Source of the DNA: Vulcanimicrobiota bacterium
Lineage (GTDB): Bacteria > Vulcanimicrobiota > Vulcanimicrobiia > Vulcanimicrobiales > Vulcanimicrobiaceae
Assembly: GCA_003140215.1 (NCBI GenBank)
Contig: PLJL01000004.1
Coordinates: forward strand, 1,646,192-1,710,191
Length of the DNA stretch: 64,000 nucleotides
Reading direction: 5' to 3'
Part shown: piece by piece, positions 53,257-62,980 of the stretch
Position numbering within the stretch: the first letter of the stretch is position 1
How the letters are laid out: every line of letters starts with the position of its first letter
Program-made: the position numbers and the translations under genes
Notes under the pieces: generated by a model
The model's database searches: none
What the model was told of the DNA's origin: nothing
Seen by the model: only the letters and a program-made list of their open reading frames with translations

Positions 53257-54167
53257 TCGAAGAGACCCTCCACGCCGAACAAACCGCGCGGTCGCACCAA
53301 CAGGATGATCCCCATGATGATGTAGCCGGTCATCTCCACGGCCGGCGGCCACAGCAGGGCCATGAAGCTGGTGAGGATCCCGATGAGCAGGCCGCCCACG
53401 ATCGCGCCCCAGAACGAGCCGATCCCGCCGACGATCACGATCACGAAGGTCAGCACGATCCACTGCGATGCGAGGCTGGGCTGAATCGCGTAGATCGGTG
53501 CGGCCAGCGCTCCGGCCAGCCCCGCCATGAGCGAACCGATCCCGAAGACCAGGGTGAACATCAGCGGCATGTTGATGCCCAGGATCTTGACCATCTCGGC
53601 GTCGCGCGTCCCAGCTCGGATGATGATGCCGATGTTGGTCTTGTTCAAGAGCAGCCACACGGCGCCGAGGATCCCGATGGTAATGAGGACGAGCAGGAAG
53701 TCCTTGTAGAACGGAAACGCTAGCCCGAACAGATTGATCGACGCCGGCATGTACGCGGGCGTGTCGACGCGCACCGCGTCGTCGCCCCACACCCTGCGAA
53801 CGATCTGCGTGAAGATCAACGCCGTCCCAAACGTGAGAAGCAGCGTATATTCAGGGATTCGTTTGTACAGCGGCCGGACCAGGAACCTCTCGAACCCCAT
53901 CCCGAGCAATCCGACGATGACGGCGGCGGCGAGGATCGCGGGCCAGAACCCGATCCGCCCGTTGAGCTCGAACATCATGTACGCGCCCAGCATGAAGAAC
54001 GCGCCGTGCGAGAAGTTGATCACCCCCATGAGACCGAGGATGATGTTGAGGCCAAGGGCAACGAGGATGTAGAGCATCCCCAACGTGACGCCGTTGACGA
54101 GCTGATCGAGCAGCTCGGGCGCCGAGATCAGACCTAGGAAATGGATTGCGCCGTCCTCCGGGTGCAA
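53253..54167 (-). CDS. livH: Branched-chain amino acid type ABC permease (LivH)
   Basis: 304 residues, start annotated at TTG 54167 though no convincing ribosome site precedes it; GGAGG lies just inside (54158-54154), so the real start may be slightly further in. LIV-I permease blocks: LVNGVTLGMLYILVALGLNIILGLMGVINFSHGAFFMLGAY, NKTNIGIIIRAGTRDAEMVKILGINM, IVIVGGIGSFWGAIVGGLLIG. First gene of livHMGF; the substrate-binding protein is not in the window. Divergent from clpC across 171 nt. Confidence 0.92.
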   Translation of the reverse strand: MHPEDGAIHFLGLISAPELLDQLVNGVTLGMLYILVALGLNIILGLMGVINFSHGAFFMLGAYMMFELNGRIGFWPAILAAAVIVGLLGMGFERFLVRPLYKRIPEYTLLLTFGTALIFTQIVRRVWGDDAVRVDTPAYMPASINLFGLAFPFYKDFLLVLITIGILGAVWLLLNKTNIGIIIRAGTRDAEMVKILGINMPLMFTLVFGIGSLMAGLAGALAAPIYAIQPSLASQWIVLTFVIVIVGGIGSFWGAIVGGLLIGILTSFMALLWPPAVEMTGYIIMGIILLVRPRGLFGVEGLFE

Positions 54168-54302
54168 CGGGAAGACCCACCGTTCGCTCCCCAGGGGTCC
54201 GCTTCCATGCCTAGGGTGTGAAACTGAACCGACCAGCCGAAAGTTATTAGTACACCACGGCCTGCACGGGGCATCGCATAGCCCGGCGGTTCGGGGGAGC
54301 AG

Positions 54303-54319
54303 GAGCGGCTGGGCCGCTC
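54303..54319. repeat. Inverted repeat upstream of clpC
   Basis: GAGCGGC (54303-54309) and GCCGCTC (54313-54319), perfect arms with a 3-nt centre, 19 nt before the clpC ATG and next to its GGGGAG ribosome site (54320-54325). An operator or leader hairpin. It is not the CtsR direct repeat (GGTCAAA). The rest of 54168-54338 shows an AT-rich patch near 54238-54252 but no promoter I can name. Confidence 0.45.
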
Positions 54320-54338
54320 GGGGAGTTTCGTAAGCGTC

Positions 54339-56837
54339 ATGTCAATGTGGGAACCGTTCACCGAACGCGCTCGGCGGAGCATCGTGCTCGCTCAGGAAGA
54401 GGCGCAGCGGCTCGGGAACAACTACATCGGGACCGAGCACATCCTGCTCGGGATCATCTCCGAGGGCGAGAGCCTGGCGGCGAAAGTCCTCGAGACCCTG
54501 GGCGTCAACCTGGCCAAAGTGCGCCAGGAGGTCGAGGCGATCGTCGGCCGGGGCGGCCAGACGGTCCAGCAGGAGATGGTCTTCACCCCGCGCGCCAAGC
54601 GCGTGATCGAGCTCGCCTTCGAAGAGGCCCGCCAGCTCAACCACAACTACATCGGTACGGAACACCTGCTGCTGGGCCTCATCCGCGAGGGCGAGGGCGT
54701 CGCCGCGCGCGTCCTGACCAACCTGGGCGTCGACCCGGCCAAGGTCCGCGTCCAGACGACCTCCCTGCTCGGCGCCGAGGGGCAGCCCCCCGCGCCCAAG
54801 GGCAAGTCCAAGACACCGACGCTCGACGCCTACGGCCGCGACCTGACCACCCTGGCTCGCGAGAACAAGCTCGACCCGGTTATCGGCCGGGCCAACGAGA
54901 TCGAGCGCGTCATCCAGATCCTCAGCCGCCGGACCAAGAACAACCCGGCCCTCATCGGTGAGCCCGGGGTCGGGAAGACTGCGATCGCCGAAGGGCTGGC
55001 GCAGCGGGTCATCAAGAACGAGATCCCCGAGCCGCTGCGCGACAAGCGCGTCATCACCCTCGACCTGGCCGGATTGGTCGCGGGGACGAAGTATCGCGGT
55101 GAGTTCGAAGAGCGGATGAAGCGCGTGATGGACGAGATCCGCGGTGCCGCCGGCGAGATCATCCTGTTCATCGACGAACTGCACACGCTCGTCGGCGCGG
55201 GCGCCGCCGAGGGCGCGATCGACGCCTCGAACATCATCAAGCCGGCGTTGGCGCGCGGCGAACTGCAGTGCATCGGTGCCACGACGCTCAACGAGTTCCG
55301 CAAGCACATTGAGAAGGACTCGGCGCTCGAGCGCCGCTTCCAGCCGGTCATGGTCGGCGAGCCCACGGTCGATGAGACGATCGAGATCCTCAAGGGGCTG
55401 CGCGACCGTTACGAAGCGCACCACAAGGTCACCATCACCGACGAAGCGCTCGTTGCCGCAGCCAAGCTCGGCGACCGCTACATCTCGGACCGCTTCCTCC
55501 CCGACAAAGCGGTCGACCTCATCGATGAGGCGGCGTCGCGCGTGCGGTTACAGGCGACGCTCTCGCCGCCCGAGATTCGCGAAATCGACAACCAGATCCG
55601 CCAGGTCAAGCAAGAAAAAGAGTCGGTCGTCAAGTCGCAGGAGTTCGAGAAAGCCGCTGCGATCCGCGACCGTGAGGAGAAGCTGCGCCTCGAGAAGCAG
55701 CGCCTCGAACAGGAATGGGCCGACAAACGTGCCCAGCAGGACAAGACGCTCAAGGTCACCGAGGCCGACGTCGCCCACATCGTATCGTCGTGGACCAAGA
55801 TCCCGGTTTCCAAGCTGGCTCAGGCCGAGACGGCCAAGCTGCTCGGGATGGAGGATCAGCTCCACAAGCGCGTGATCGGCCAGAATCAGGCGATCTCGAC
55901 GCTGACCCGCGCGATCCGCCGTTCGCGCGCCGGACTCAAGAATCCGAAGCGCCCGATCGGCTCGTTCATCTTCCTGGGCCCAACGGGCGTCGGCAAGACC
56001 GAGGTCGCGCGTTCGCTGGCCGAGTTCATGTTCGACGACGCCGAGTCGATGATCCGCATCGACATGTCGGAGTACATGGAGAAGTACGCGGTCTCGCGGC
56101 TGGTCGGCGCACCTCCGGGCTACGTCGGCTACGAAGAGGGCGGTCAGCTCACCGAAGCGGTGCGGCGCCGTCCGTATTCCGTCGTGTTGCTCGACGAGAT
56201 CGAGAAAGCGCATCCCGACGTGTTCAACCTGCTGCTGCAGGTGCTCGAAGACGGCCGCCTCACCGATTCTCAGGGCCGCGTCGTCGACTTCAAGAACACC
56301 GTCATCATCATGACCTCCAACGTCGGCGCGACCGGGATGACGACGAACACCGAGATCGGTTTCCGCCCGGCGCGCGGCACCGAGGCCAGTGACGATCAGG
56401 CCTACGAGCGGATGAAGAACAAAGTGCTCGACGAGGTCAAGCACTCGTTCCGGCCGGAGTTCCTCAACCGTGTCGACGAAGTGGTCGTCTTCCATCAGCT
56501 CAGCCGCGAACAGATCGCCGAGATCGTCGGGCTCGAGCTCGAGAAGGTCGCGCGCGAAGTCAAGGCTCAGGACATGTCGCTCGAAGTCACCGAAGACGCG
56601 AAGCAACTGCTGGCCAAGAAGGGCTGGGATCCGCAGTTCGGGGCGCGTCCGCTGCGCCGAGCGATCCAGCGCGAAGTCGAAGACGAGCTGGCCGAAGAGA
56701 TGCTCAAGGGCAACTTCGGATCGGGCGATCGGATCCTGGCCGAAGTCGACCAGGCCAACCCCGAGAAGCTGCGATTCTCGAAGATCCCGCACCTCGAACC
56801 GCCCGCGCCGAGTCAACCGGAGACCCAGCAGGTCTGA
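54339..56837 (+). CDS. clpC: ClpC, AAA+ unfoldase of the ClpCP protease
   Basis: 832 residues. Two N-terminal Clp repeats ([55 protein letters not shown]; residues 1-150), first AAA+ module with GEPGVGKT near 207 and [13 protein letters not shown], a UVR motif ([30 protein letters not shown], about 425-455) that marks ClpC rather than ClpA/B, second module with GPTGVGKT near 547, sensor and C-terminal domain with the [19 protein letters not shown] end. [19 protein letters not shown] is the ClpP-side loop area. Unfolds substrates for ClpP. Lacks the mcsAB/ctsR neighbours of Firmicutes. Confidence 0.96.
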   Translation: MSMWEPFTERARRSIVLAQEEAQRLGNNYIGTEHILLGIISEGESLAAKVLETLGVNLAKVRQEVEAIVGRGGQTVQQEMVFTPRAKRVIELAFEEARQLNHNYIGTEHLLLGLIREGEGVAARVLTNLGVDPAKVRVQTTSLLGAEGQPPAPKGKSKTPTLDAYGRDLTTLARENKLDPVIGRANEIERVIQILSRRTKNNPALIGEPGVGKTAIAEGLAQRVIKNEIPEPLRDKRVITLDLAGLVAGTKYRGEFEERMKRVMDEIRGAAGEIILFIDELHTLVGAGAAEGAIDASNIIKPALARGELQCIGATTLNEFRKHIEKDSALERRFQPVMVGEPTVDETIEILKGLRDRYEAHHKVTITDEALVAAAKLGDRYISDRFLPDKAVDLIDEAASRVRLQATLSPPEIREIDNQIRQVKQEKESVVKSQEFEKAAAIRDREEKLRLEKQRLEQEWADKRAQQDKTLKVTEADVAHIVSSWTKIPVSKLAQAETAKLLGMEDQLHKRVIGQNQAISTLTRAIRRSRAGLKNPKRPIGSFIFLGPTGVGKTEVARSLAEFMFDDAESMIRIDMSEYMEKYAVSRLVGAPPGYVGYEEGGQLTEAVRRRPYSVVLLDEIEKAHPDVFNLLLQVLEDGRLTDSQGRVVDFKNTVIIMTSNVGATGMTTNTEIGFRPARGTEASDDQAYERMKNKVLDEVKHSFRPEFLNRVDEVVVFHQLSREQIAEIVGLELEKVAREVKAQDMSLEVTEDAKQLLAKKGWDPQFGARPLRRAIQREVEDELAEEMLKGNFGSGDRILAEVDQANPEKLRFSKIPHLEPPAPSQPETQQV

Positions 56838-56868
56838 CGACGCACGCACGGTGCGCGCTGAGCCACGC

Positions 56869-56894
56869 GAGCCCGTCGGGAAACCGACGGGCTC
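56869..56894 (+). terminator. Hairpin between clpC and the helicase gene
   Basis: GAGCCCGTCGG (56869-56879) pairs perfectly with CCGACGGGCTC (56884-56894) over a GAAA tetraloop; with a 2-nt bulge, CCAC/GTGG can extend the stem to 56863-56898. No T run follows. The base of the stem holds the GTG of the next gene, so the hairpin may end clpC transcripts or limit translation of the helicase. Confidence 0.55.
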
Positions 56895-59800
56895 GTGGCG
56901 AAAGACGGTAGGTTGACCCCGTACGCGCTGTGGCGGTCGCGCCTTCCGGCGCAGATCGGAACCTGGTTCGCCCGTGACCTGACCCGTGCTGCGCTCAGCC
57001 TCGTCGAGGGCGAGCGCGTCGTTTTGCGTTCCGTCGAGGCGATCCGGATCGAAGCGACCGTCAAGGAGCGCTTGCCGGTCAGCACAGCGGTCGAGTGGGC
57101 CTCGGGGACCGGGCCGCAGGCGCTGCGGGCGGTCTGCTCCTGCGGCGCAAGCGGGGTGTGCGAGCACGTCGTCGCGACGCTCGAGGTCGTGCGCAACGCC
57201 GAAGAGGCGGCGCTCGCGCCCTTGGCCGCCGACAGATTCGAGCCGGACCTCTCCTGGCTCCCCGACGCCGAACCGGACGGGGCGCGTGCGCGGGCGCGTG
57301 CGGTCTGGCCGGTGCTCGCGGTCGGCAACGGCGGGATGCTCAGCGGCGCACTCTACCTCGACACGCCGCGGCTGCGTGGGGTGATTCGCGACGCCGACGC
57401 GATCCTGGCGATGATGGACCAGACTCCGCCCGACGACTGGGACGACGTCGACCGCACGATGCTGCGTGACGACGCCGTGCAAGAGGCGTTCGGTGCGCGA
57501 GCGTCGTCCAAGGCGCTGGCGCGCGCGCTCTTCCGGCTGGCGCGCCACCCGCGACTGCGCTTCGACGACGCGCCGGGCGAGAATCGCCACCCCTCGGAGC
57601 TGCCGCCGTTCGCGGTCGAATCGCGCGGCATCCGGTTGCGCGCCGCGCGCACCGGCGCTCGCTTCTCACCGGTGCTCGAAACGCCCGAAGGCAGTCGCAT
57701 CTCCGCGGCCGAGGCGGCGGTGGTCGACGGTCCGCCTGCGTGGCTGGTCGCCGAACGCTGCGCATTTCTGCTCGACGGATCTTTCGATGCGCGCAAGGTC
57801 GTCGCAGCCGCTCGCGCCGCCGCCGGCGAAGCGTCGGACGCAGTCGACGCAACCGAAGCTCCGTCGATTCGGGCCATCGCTCGTGTCGCACCGTTCCTGA
57901 CCGGCGAAGAGCGCGCCGATCTCGGTGTCGTCGACGTGCAACGTCCGGCGCTCGTCGTTCGCGCCGCTTGGCGTGACGGCGCGTTGGCGGCGCGACTGGC
58001 CTTCCTCGATCGCGACAGCGGCGGCTTCGCGACCTTCAGCCCGCACGGTGCGGTGAGCGCCAGCGGCGGACGCTTCGTGCGCTGGGCGCCCGACGTCGCG
58101 CGCGGCTTCGCCCGGCGGTTCTTGGAAGCGGGGTTCGTGCCGCGCGGCGGCGACGGCTTCGCGCTGCACGATGCGGACCGCGCGGCCGAGATCGTGCGCA
58201 CGGTCTGGCCGTCGTGGGACGACGTCGAGATTCGGCTCGACGAATCGCTTGCGGCGCTGGCCGGCGGCGGCAAGGTCGACGTCTCGGTCAGCGCGACCGC
58301 GGCCGAGGTCGGTGATTGGTTCGAGCTCGACGTGGCGGTGTTCGTCGGCGGCGGCCAGCCGCTCACGCGCGAGGAGCTGCGCGCGCTGCTGGGCTCGAAG
58401 GGGCGCTACGCCGAAGTGCGCGGCAAGCTCGTCGACGTCGCCGACCTGCGCTCGCGCCAGTACCTGCTCTCCGAGCTGACCGATCGCCGCCGCACGGGAC
58501 TGGCCTCACTCGTCGCGATGCGCGACGAGTTGCACGAAGCCTTCGGCGACGTCGCACTGCCCGCAGAAGTCGAACGCATCCGCGAACGCTTGCGCAACTT
58601 TGCCGGAATCGAAGAAGTACCGCCGCCCGACATTCTCGAACATGTCCTGCGAGATTACCAGCGCCGGGGGTTGGACTTCTTGTCGTACCTGTCGTCGTTC
58701 CGTTTCGGTGGAATTCTAGCGGACGATATGGGCGTCGGGAAAGCTCAACCGGTTAATTGTCGTGTTCTAACACCGACTGGTTGGCGCCGTTTTGGTGACT
58801 TGATGCCGGGCGACCGCATCATGAACGCTGAAGGTGGCATCTCACGCGTAACGGGTGTCTTTCCGCAGGGAGAACTCCCCGCTTTCCGCGTCTTCTTTAG
58901 CGACGGCTCGTGGACCGTATGCTCTGACGATCACCTTTGGCTCGTAAATTCGGCGGTACGAAAGAAGCGCGGCAATCCGCCTCGCGTTTCACCGCTCTCG
59001 GAGATCCGGAAGCGGCTGCACGACGCTGCGGGCAACGCGCGTCACTACATTCCGATCGCGCGCCCCATGCGCTTCGGCTCGCCTAGCAGTTACGACATCG
59101 ATCCATATCTGATGGGCTGCTTACTGGGCGATGGAGGCATCTCGTCGCGCAGTAGCATCTACCTGACGTCTGCCGACGAGGACCTTGTCGAAGAATGTCG
59201 TCAGTTGACGCCAACCGGCACGGAAATCGTACAGTTCAGCCAATATGGATATCGCATCCGAATGGCGCTGAATGCATCGCCAGCGGCGAGCATTCCGAAC
59301 GTCGTCCGCGGAACCCTCAAGCAGTATGGTCTGATGGGACGAACGTCCGAAAAGAAATTCATCCCCACAGCGTACCTGCTTGGAGACGTTTCTCAACGTT
59401 TGGCGCTGCTGCAAGGGTTGATGGACACGGACGGATACGTTGATGCGCGTGGGCATGTGGAGTTCTACTCGGCGTCTGAGGATCTCGCGGAAGGCGTGGC
59501 ATTCTTGGTGCGATCCTTGAGCGGAACGGCGCGAATGAATTACAGGGCGGCTCCAAAGTATCGCTATCGCGGTGAACAACGCGTTGGGAAGCCGGGCTAC
59601 CGTGTAACTATCGCTCTTGACTGGTTCAACCCGTTTCGAATCGCTCGTAAAGCCGGACGATTCGGCGGTCGTCCAAAGTATCAACCGTCTCGGGCGATCG
59701 TCAAGGTAGTGCCGCTCGAGCCTCGCGAAATGCAATGCATCGCGGTCGATGCGCCGGATCAGCTGTACGTAACCGATGATTTTATCGTCACCCACAATAC

Positions 59801-61106
59801 GGTGCAGGTGATCGCGCACATTCTCAAGCGCAAGGAGATCGAAGGCGAGGTTCCGGTGCTGGTCATTGCGCCGACGTCGGTGACGCATACGTGGGAGAAC
59901 GAGATCAAGAAGTTCGCGCCGTCGCTGCGGACGCTGCGGCTACAGTCGGGCAGCGACCGGGCGGCCAAGTACGAGACGATCTTCGACTACGACGTCGTGG
60001 TCACGTCCTACGCCTTGGCTCGGCTCGACGCGCATCAGCTCGAGCGCTTCCGCTTCCGGACGCTGGTGCTCGACGAGGCCCAGAACGCCAAGAACCCGGG
60101 CTCGCAGATCGCCAAGGTCGTGCGCGGGCTGCAGGCCGATCACCGGCTGGCGCTGACCGGGACGCCGGTCGAGAACTCGCTGCGCGATCTGTGGGCGATC
60201 TTCGGCTTCGTCGAACCGGGCTTGCTGGGCTCCGAGACCTCGTTCCGCCGCCGCTTCGAGCTGCCGATCGCCGACGGCGACGAAGGCGCCGCGGCGGCGC
60301 TGCGCTCGCGCCTGGAGCCCTTCGTCCTGCGCCGGACGAAGGAAGACGTCGCCCGCGAGCTGCCCGAGCGCACCGAGGCGGTGATCGAGTGCGAGCTGAC
60401 CCCGCTGCAACGGCGGCTCTATCGCGGCATAGCCGAGGCCGCGCGCCGCGACGTGCTGGCGAAGTTCGACGACGACGGCGCCGAGTCGACCACCGTCCAC
60501 GTGCTCGCGGCGCTGACTCGGCTGCGCCAGGTGTGCGCGCATCCCGGCTTGCTCGTGCCGGAGTACCTCGACGATCCCGATGCCAGCGGTAAATTCGACG
60601 CATTCATGGAGACCGTCGAAGAGGTGCTCGACGGCGGGCACAAGGTGCTGGTGTTCAGCGCGTTCTCGTCGATGCTCAAGATCATGCGGACCTCGCTCGA
60701 CCGCAAGAACGTGCGCTACGGTTACCTCGACGGCGCGACCAAGGACCGCGACCGTCAAGCCGAGGTCGAGCGCTTCATGAGCGACGAGGGGCCGCCGGTG
60801 TTCCTGTGTTCGCTCAAGGCCGGCGGCGTCGGGCTGACGCTCACCGCCGCCGACTACGTCATCCTGTACGACCCGTGGTGGAATCCGGCCGTCGAGCGAC
60901 AGGCCATCGACCGCACCCACCGGATCGGCCAGACGCGCCCGGTTACCGCCTATCGGATGGTCACCGCCGGCTCGGTCGAAGAGAAGATCCGCGCGCTGGC
61001 CGAGCGCAAGACCGCGCTGTCCAAAGCCGTGGTCAAGGCCGACAGCGCCGTCGCGAAAACGCTCACCCGCGACGACCTCGCGTTCCTGTTCAGCGATCCG
61101 GAATAG
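56895..61106 (+). CDS. SWIM-domain SNF2-family helicase interrupted by an intein
   Basis: 1403 codons including a 352-residue intein; the spliced host protein has 1051. Start GTG 56895 (TTG 56913 also possible). SWIM zinc finger CSCGASGVCEH near residues 79-90; a long helical region follows. SNF2 ATPase: ILADDMGVGK then, after the intein, TVQVIAHILKRK (motif I), LVLDEAQNAKN (motif II), LTGTPVENSLRDLWAIF, and the C-terminal helicase lobe with KVLVFSAFSSMLKIM and DRTHRIGQTRPV. DNA-dependent ATPase moving along double-stranded DNA. The intein sits between Lys and Thr of GVGK-T and must splice out for activity. Confidence 0.94.
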   Translation: MAKDGRLTPYALWRSRLPAQIGTWFARDLTRAALSLVEGERVVLRSVEAIRIEATVKERLPVSTAVEWASGTGPQALRAVCSCGASGVCEHVVATLEVVRNAEEAALAPLAADRFEPDLSWLPDAEPDGARARARAVWPVLAVGNGGMLSGALYLDTPRLRGVIRDADAILAMMDQTPPDDWDDVDRTMLRDDAVQEAFGARASSKALARALFRLARHPRLRFDDAPGENRHPSELPPFAVESRGIRLRAARTGARFSPVLETPEGSRISAAEAAVVDGPPAWLVAERCAFLLDGSFDARKVVAAARAAAGEASDAVDATEAPSIRAIARVAPFLTGEERADLGVVDVQRPALVVRAAWRDGALAARLAFLDRDSGGFATFSPHGAVSASGGRFVRWAPDVARGFARRFLEAGFVPRGGDGFALHDADRAAEIVRTVWPSWDDVEIRLDESLAALAGGGKVDVSVSATAAEVGDWFELDVAVFVGGGQPLTREELRALLGSKGRYAEVRGKLVDVADLRSRQYLLSELTDRRRTGLASLVAMRDELHEAFGDVALPAEVERIRERLRNFAGIEEVPPPDILEHVLRDYQRRGLDFLSYLSSFRFGGILADDMGVGKAQPVNCRVLTPTGWRRFGDLMPGDRIMNAEGGISRVTGVFPQGELPAFRVFFSDGSWTVCSDDHLWLVNSAVRKKRGNPPRVSPLSEIRKRLHDAAGNARHYIPIARPMRFGSPSSYDIDPYLMGCLLGDGGISSRSSIYLTSADEDLVEECRQLTPTGTEIVQFSQYGYRIRMALNASPAASIPNVVRGTLKQYGLMGRTSEKKFIPTAYLLGDVSQRLALLQGLMDTDGYVDARGHVEFYSASEDLAEGVAFLVRSLSGTARMNYRAAPKYRYRGEQRVGKPGYRVTIALDWFNPFRIARKAGRFGGRPKYQPSRAIVKVVPLEPREMQCIAVDAPDQLYVTDDFIVTHNTVQVIAHILKRKEIEGEVPVLVIAPTSVTHTWENEIKKFAPSLRTLRLQSGSDRAAKYETIFDYDVVVTSYALARLDAHQLERFRFRTLVLDEAQNAKNPGSQIAKVVRGLQADHRLALTGTPVENSLRDLWAIFGFVEPGLLGSETSFRRRFELPIADGDEGAAAALRSRLEPFVLRRTKEDVARELPERTEAVIECELTPLQRRLYRGIAEAARRDVLAKFDDDGAESTTVHVLAALTRLRQVCAHPGLLVPEYLDDPDASGKFDAFMETVEEVLDGGHKVLVFSAFSSMLKIMRTSLDRKNVRYGYLDGATKDRDRQAEVERFMSDEGPPVFLCSLKAGGVGLTLTAADYVILYDPWWNPAVERQAIDRTHRIGQTRPVTAYRMVTAGSVEEKIRALAERKTALSKAVVKADSAVAKTLTRDDLAFLFSDPE
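58743..59798 (+). mobile_element. Class 3 intein with LAGLIDADG homing endonuclease in the SNF2 Walker A motif
   Basis: In-frame insertion of 352 codons, from Ala (AQPVNCRVLTPTG) to His-Asn (IVTHN), followed by host Thr. Position 1 is Ala, so the normal N-terminal nucleophile is absent. Block B has DDHLW (His 64, Trp 66), block F has QCIAVD (Cys 332), and +1 is Thr: the W-C-T set of class 3 inteins. The homing endonuclease has two LAGLIDADG-type motifs, YLMGCLLGDGG and LLQGLMDTDGYVD. Base composition is visibly poorer in GC than the flanking host sequence, a sign of transfer. The host reading frame resumes perfectly after it. Confidence 0.93.
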
Positions 61107-61264
61107 CAGTAAAGAGCGCGGCGTCACAACCTCGCGGACGTCCGGTTCGAAGTGTGATGCAGGCGAGTTAATCCAGCTTGTGCGGCGTCCGATGGAGAAG
61201 GTACGCGGCGTGTTACGGAACGGTGCGCCGCGCTTCGTCAACCCCTCGACAAGGACGTGCGCTC

Positions 61265-61669
61265 ATGAGACGGATCGTTTTCGCATTGCTGCTCGCGACT
61301 TCGTTCGCCGCTCCCGCCTTTGCGGCGGAGCCTATGGCGAACCTGGCACCCGCCGACCGGTATTTCGGGCGGCTCAAGATGAGCATCCTGGGCGTTCGCA
61401 ACGCCCTCAAGGACCTTTCGGAACGCGCTACCGCGCGCCCGGAAGAGGCCGAGCACATCTTCGACAAGGCGGTGCTGGTCGAGGACGCGCTGCGCGATTG
61501 GCATGCCCACTTTCCGCGCGATCCATGGATCCCCAAGTACGCCTTTAGTTTGGCGCAGCTTTACGGCAAACTCGACTTCGACGACGCTCGCGTCCGCCGG
61601 AACGACACGCTGGACTGGCTGACCGCCACGTTCCCGGAGTCGCAATATGCCCAACTTCCGCGTGACTAG
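61265..61669 (+). CDS. Small exported protein, first of a tandem pair
   Basis: 134 residues from ATG 61265 after AAGGA. Signal peptide MRRIVFALLLATSFAAPAFA, mature part starting NLAPADRYFGRLKMSILGVRNALKDL. Helical, no Cys, no enzyme motif. The next gene encodes a paralogue with the same LAPADxYFGRxKMSxLGxRNAL start and overlaps this one by 23 nt. The C-terminal part (FPRDPWIPKYAFSLAQLYGKL) is shared in layout (HYPRDSWLPRFEAKRARVASL). Unknown family; the pair looks like a recent duplication. Confidence 0.7.
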   Translation: MRRIVFALLLATSFAAPAFAAEPMANLAPADRYFGRLKMSILGVRNALKDLSERATARPEEAEHIFDKAVLVEDALRDWHAHFPRDPWIPKYAFSLAQLYGKLDFDDARVRRNDTLDWLTATFPESQYAQLPRD

Positions 61670-62048
61670 GCTGGCCTTCATCACGGCGCTGGTCGTCGCT
61701 TGCTACGCTCCCGCGCACGCGACGACGATGCGCGACCTCGCCCCGGCCGACGAGTATTTCGGCCGCATGAAGATGAGCGTGCTGGGGATCCGCAACGCGC
61801 TCGACGGACTTGAGCGCCGCGCCTCGAGCGGCGATCGCAACGCGGCGGCGATGAGCGGCCAGCTCGCGCTGGTGAGCGACGCCATGCAGGACTGGCGCGT
61901 CCACTACCCGCGCGACAGCTGGCTGCCGCGATTCGAGGCCAAACGGGCTCGCGTCGCGTCGCTCATCGCGCTCGAAGCGGCGCAGTCACGGCGCGCGCCC
62001 TCGGCCGACGCCGTCATTCGCGCCTGGGGGGAGATCCGGCACCCCTAG
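61647..62048 (+). CDS. Small exported protein, second of a tandem pair
   Basis: 133 residues. Signal peptide (FRVTRLAFITALVVACYAPAHA), mature part TTMRDLAPADEYFGRMKMSVLGIRNALDGL, close to its upstream neighbour. Then ALVSDAMQDWRVHYPRDSWLPRF, helices with conserved Trp and Arg-Asp. No Cys in the mature part. Overlaps the first copy, so both are made together in a fixed ratio. Function unknown; a helical envelope or chaperone-like role is only a guess. Confidence 0.7.
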   Translation: MPNFRVTRLAFITALVVACYAPAHATTMRDLAPADEYFGRMKMSVLGIRNALDGLERRASSGDRNAAAMSGQLALVSDAMQDWRVHYPRDSWLPRFEAKRARVASLIALEAAQSRRAPSADAVIRAWGEIRHP

Positions 62049-62070
62049 GCGTTCGTCCCGTTCCATTACC

Positions 62071-62919
62071 TTACGTGGGCGCTTGCGCGCCGCTGAGGTC
62101 GGCATGGGCGAACTCGGTGAGCTCCTGGCGCGTGACGGTGCGGCAGCCGCGGTAGTCGTTGCGATACTCGATGCTGCAGTACCGTGCCGCCCGAAAATCG
62201 AGGCCGTGGAGATCGACGCCGCGCAAGTCGACGCACGTCGTGGGACGCTCTCCGCCTTGGTTTTCACTGCAGATGACCGCGTCGCCGATCGTCGCGGCCT
62301 CTAAACGCGCGCTGCGCAGGCTGGCACCGACCAAGTTGGCGCCGCGCAGATCGGTGCGGGAGAAATCGGCGCCTTGAGCGCCAACGCCGGTCAAGCGCGC
62401 ATCGTTGAGGCGTGCCCCGGCGAGCTTGGCCCCGCGCAGGCTGGCGCCGACGATCCTGATGCCGCGCAGATCGGCATCGTGCAGATCGAGACCTTTGAAC
62501 GAGCACCCGGTGCAGCCGTGTATTATCACTCGTCCGGCCGCGCCGTCGACGTCGGCTTGTGAAACGGCCGCGCCGACGAAGCGCACACCCTCGGTGTTCG
62601 CGCGCGCGAACGACGTGCTGCGCAGCCGGACCCCGATGAACTGGGCGTTGCGCAGGTTCGCATCGTCGAAGCGCGTGCCGTCGAGGTTCGCGCCGGTGAA
62701 CTGCGCGCCGCTGAGGTTGGCGTGCGAGAAGTCGACGTTGCGCAAGTCGCTGCCGACGAAGCGCAATCCGTGCAGGTCGCGGCCGTGCAGATCCTTCGGC
62801 AGGCGGCAGCCCACACAGGCGTCGATCAGCTGGCGCGCGACGTCGTCTTGCGCCATCACGGGTGCCGCGGGTGCAGCCAGCGCGAGCGCGGCCGCGGCGA
62901 GAGCGAGTCCACGGATCAC
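62071..62919 (-). CDS. Exported pentapeptide-repeat protein with CxGC motifs
   Basis: 282 residues. Signal peptide (MIRGLALAAAALALAAPAAPVMA), then A(D/N)LxX repeats forming a right-handed beta-helix (LRNVDFSHANLSGAQFTGAN, LRGANLVGASLRSARLEAA). Two CxGC sites precede repeat blocks: IDACVGCRLPKDL and HGCTGCSFKGLDL; further Cys near the C-terminus (VICSEN, TTCVDL, RYCSIEYRNDYRGC). AAGGAG lies just before the ATG. Role unknown; the motif layout is shared with the next gene. Confidence 0.8.
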   Translation of the reverse strand: MIRGLALAAAALALAAPAAPVMAQDDVARQLIDACVGCRLPKDLHGRDLHGLRFVGSDLRNVDFSHANLSGAQFTGANLDGTRFDDANLRNAQFIGVRLRSTSFARANTEGVRFVGAAVSQADVDGAAGRVIIHGCTGCSFKGLDLHDADLRGIRIVGASLRGAKLAGARLNDARLTGVGAQGADFSRTDLRGANLVGASLRSARLEAATIGDAVICSENQGGERPTTCVDLRGVDLHGLDFRAARYCSIEYRNDYRGCRTVTRQELTEFAHADLSGAQAPT

Positions 62920-62980
62920 GGCGATCTCCTTCGAGTAACTAATGAAATAAGAGGTGAGCGCAAAAGAAACACGGCGGCGG

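Noticed and set aside
55548..57590. Open frame of 680 codons antisense to clpC and the helicase
   Set aside because: Shadow frame of two clear genes; no domain or start signal.
58743..59798. Insertion sequence or group II intron in the helicase gene
   Set aside because: The reading frame is kept from end to end, ends fit intein splice junctions, and no transposase, terminal repeats or intron domains are present.
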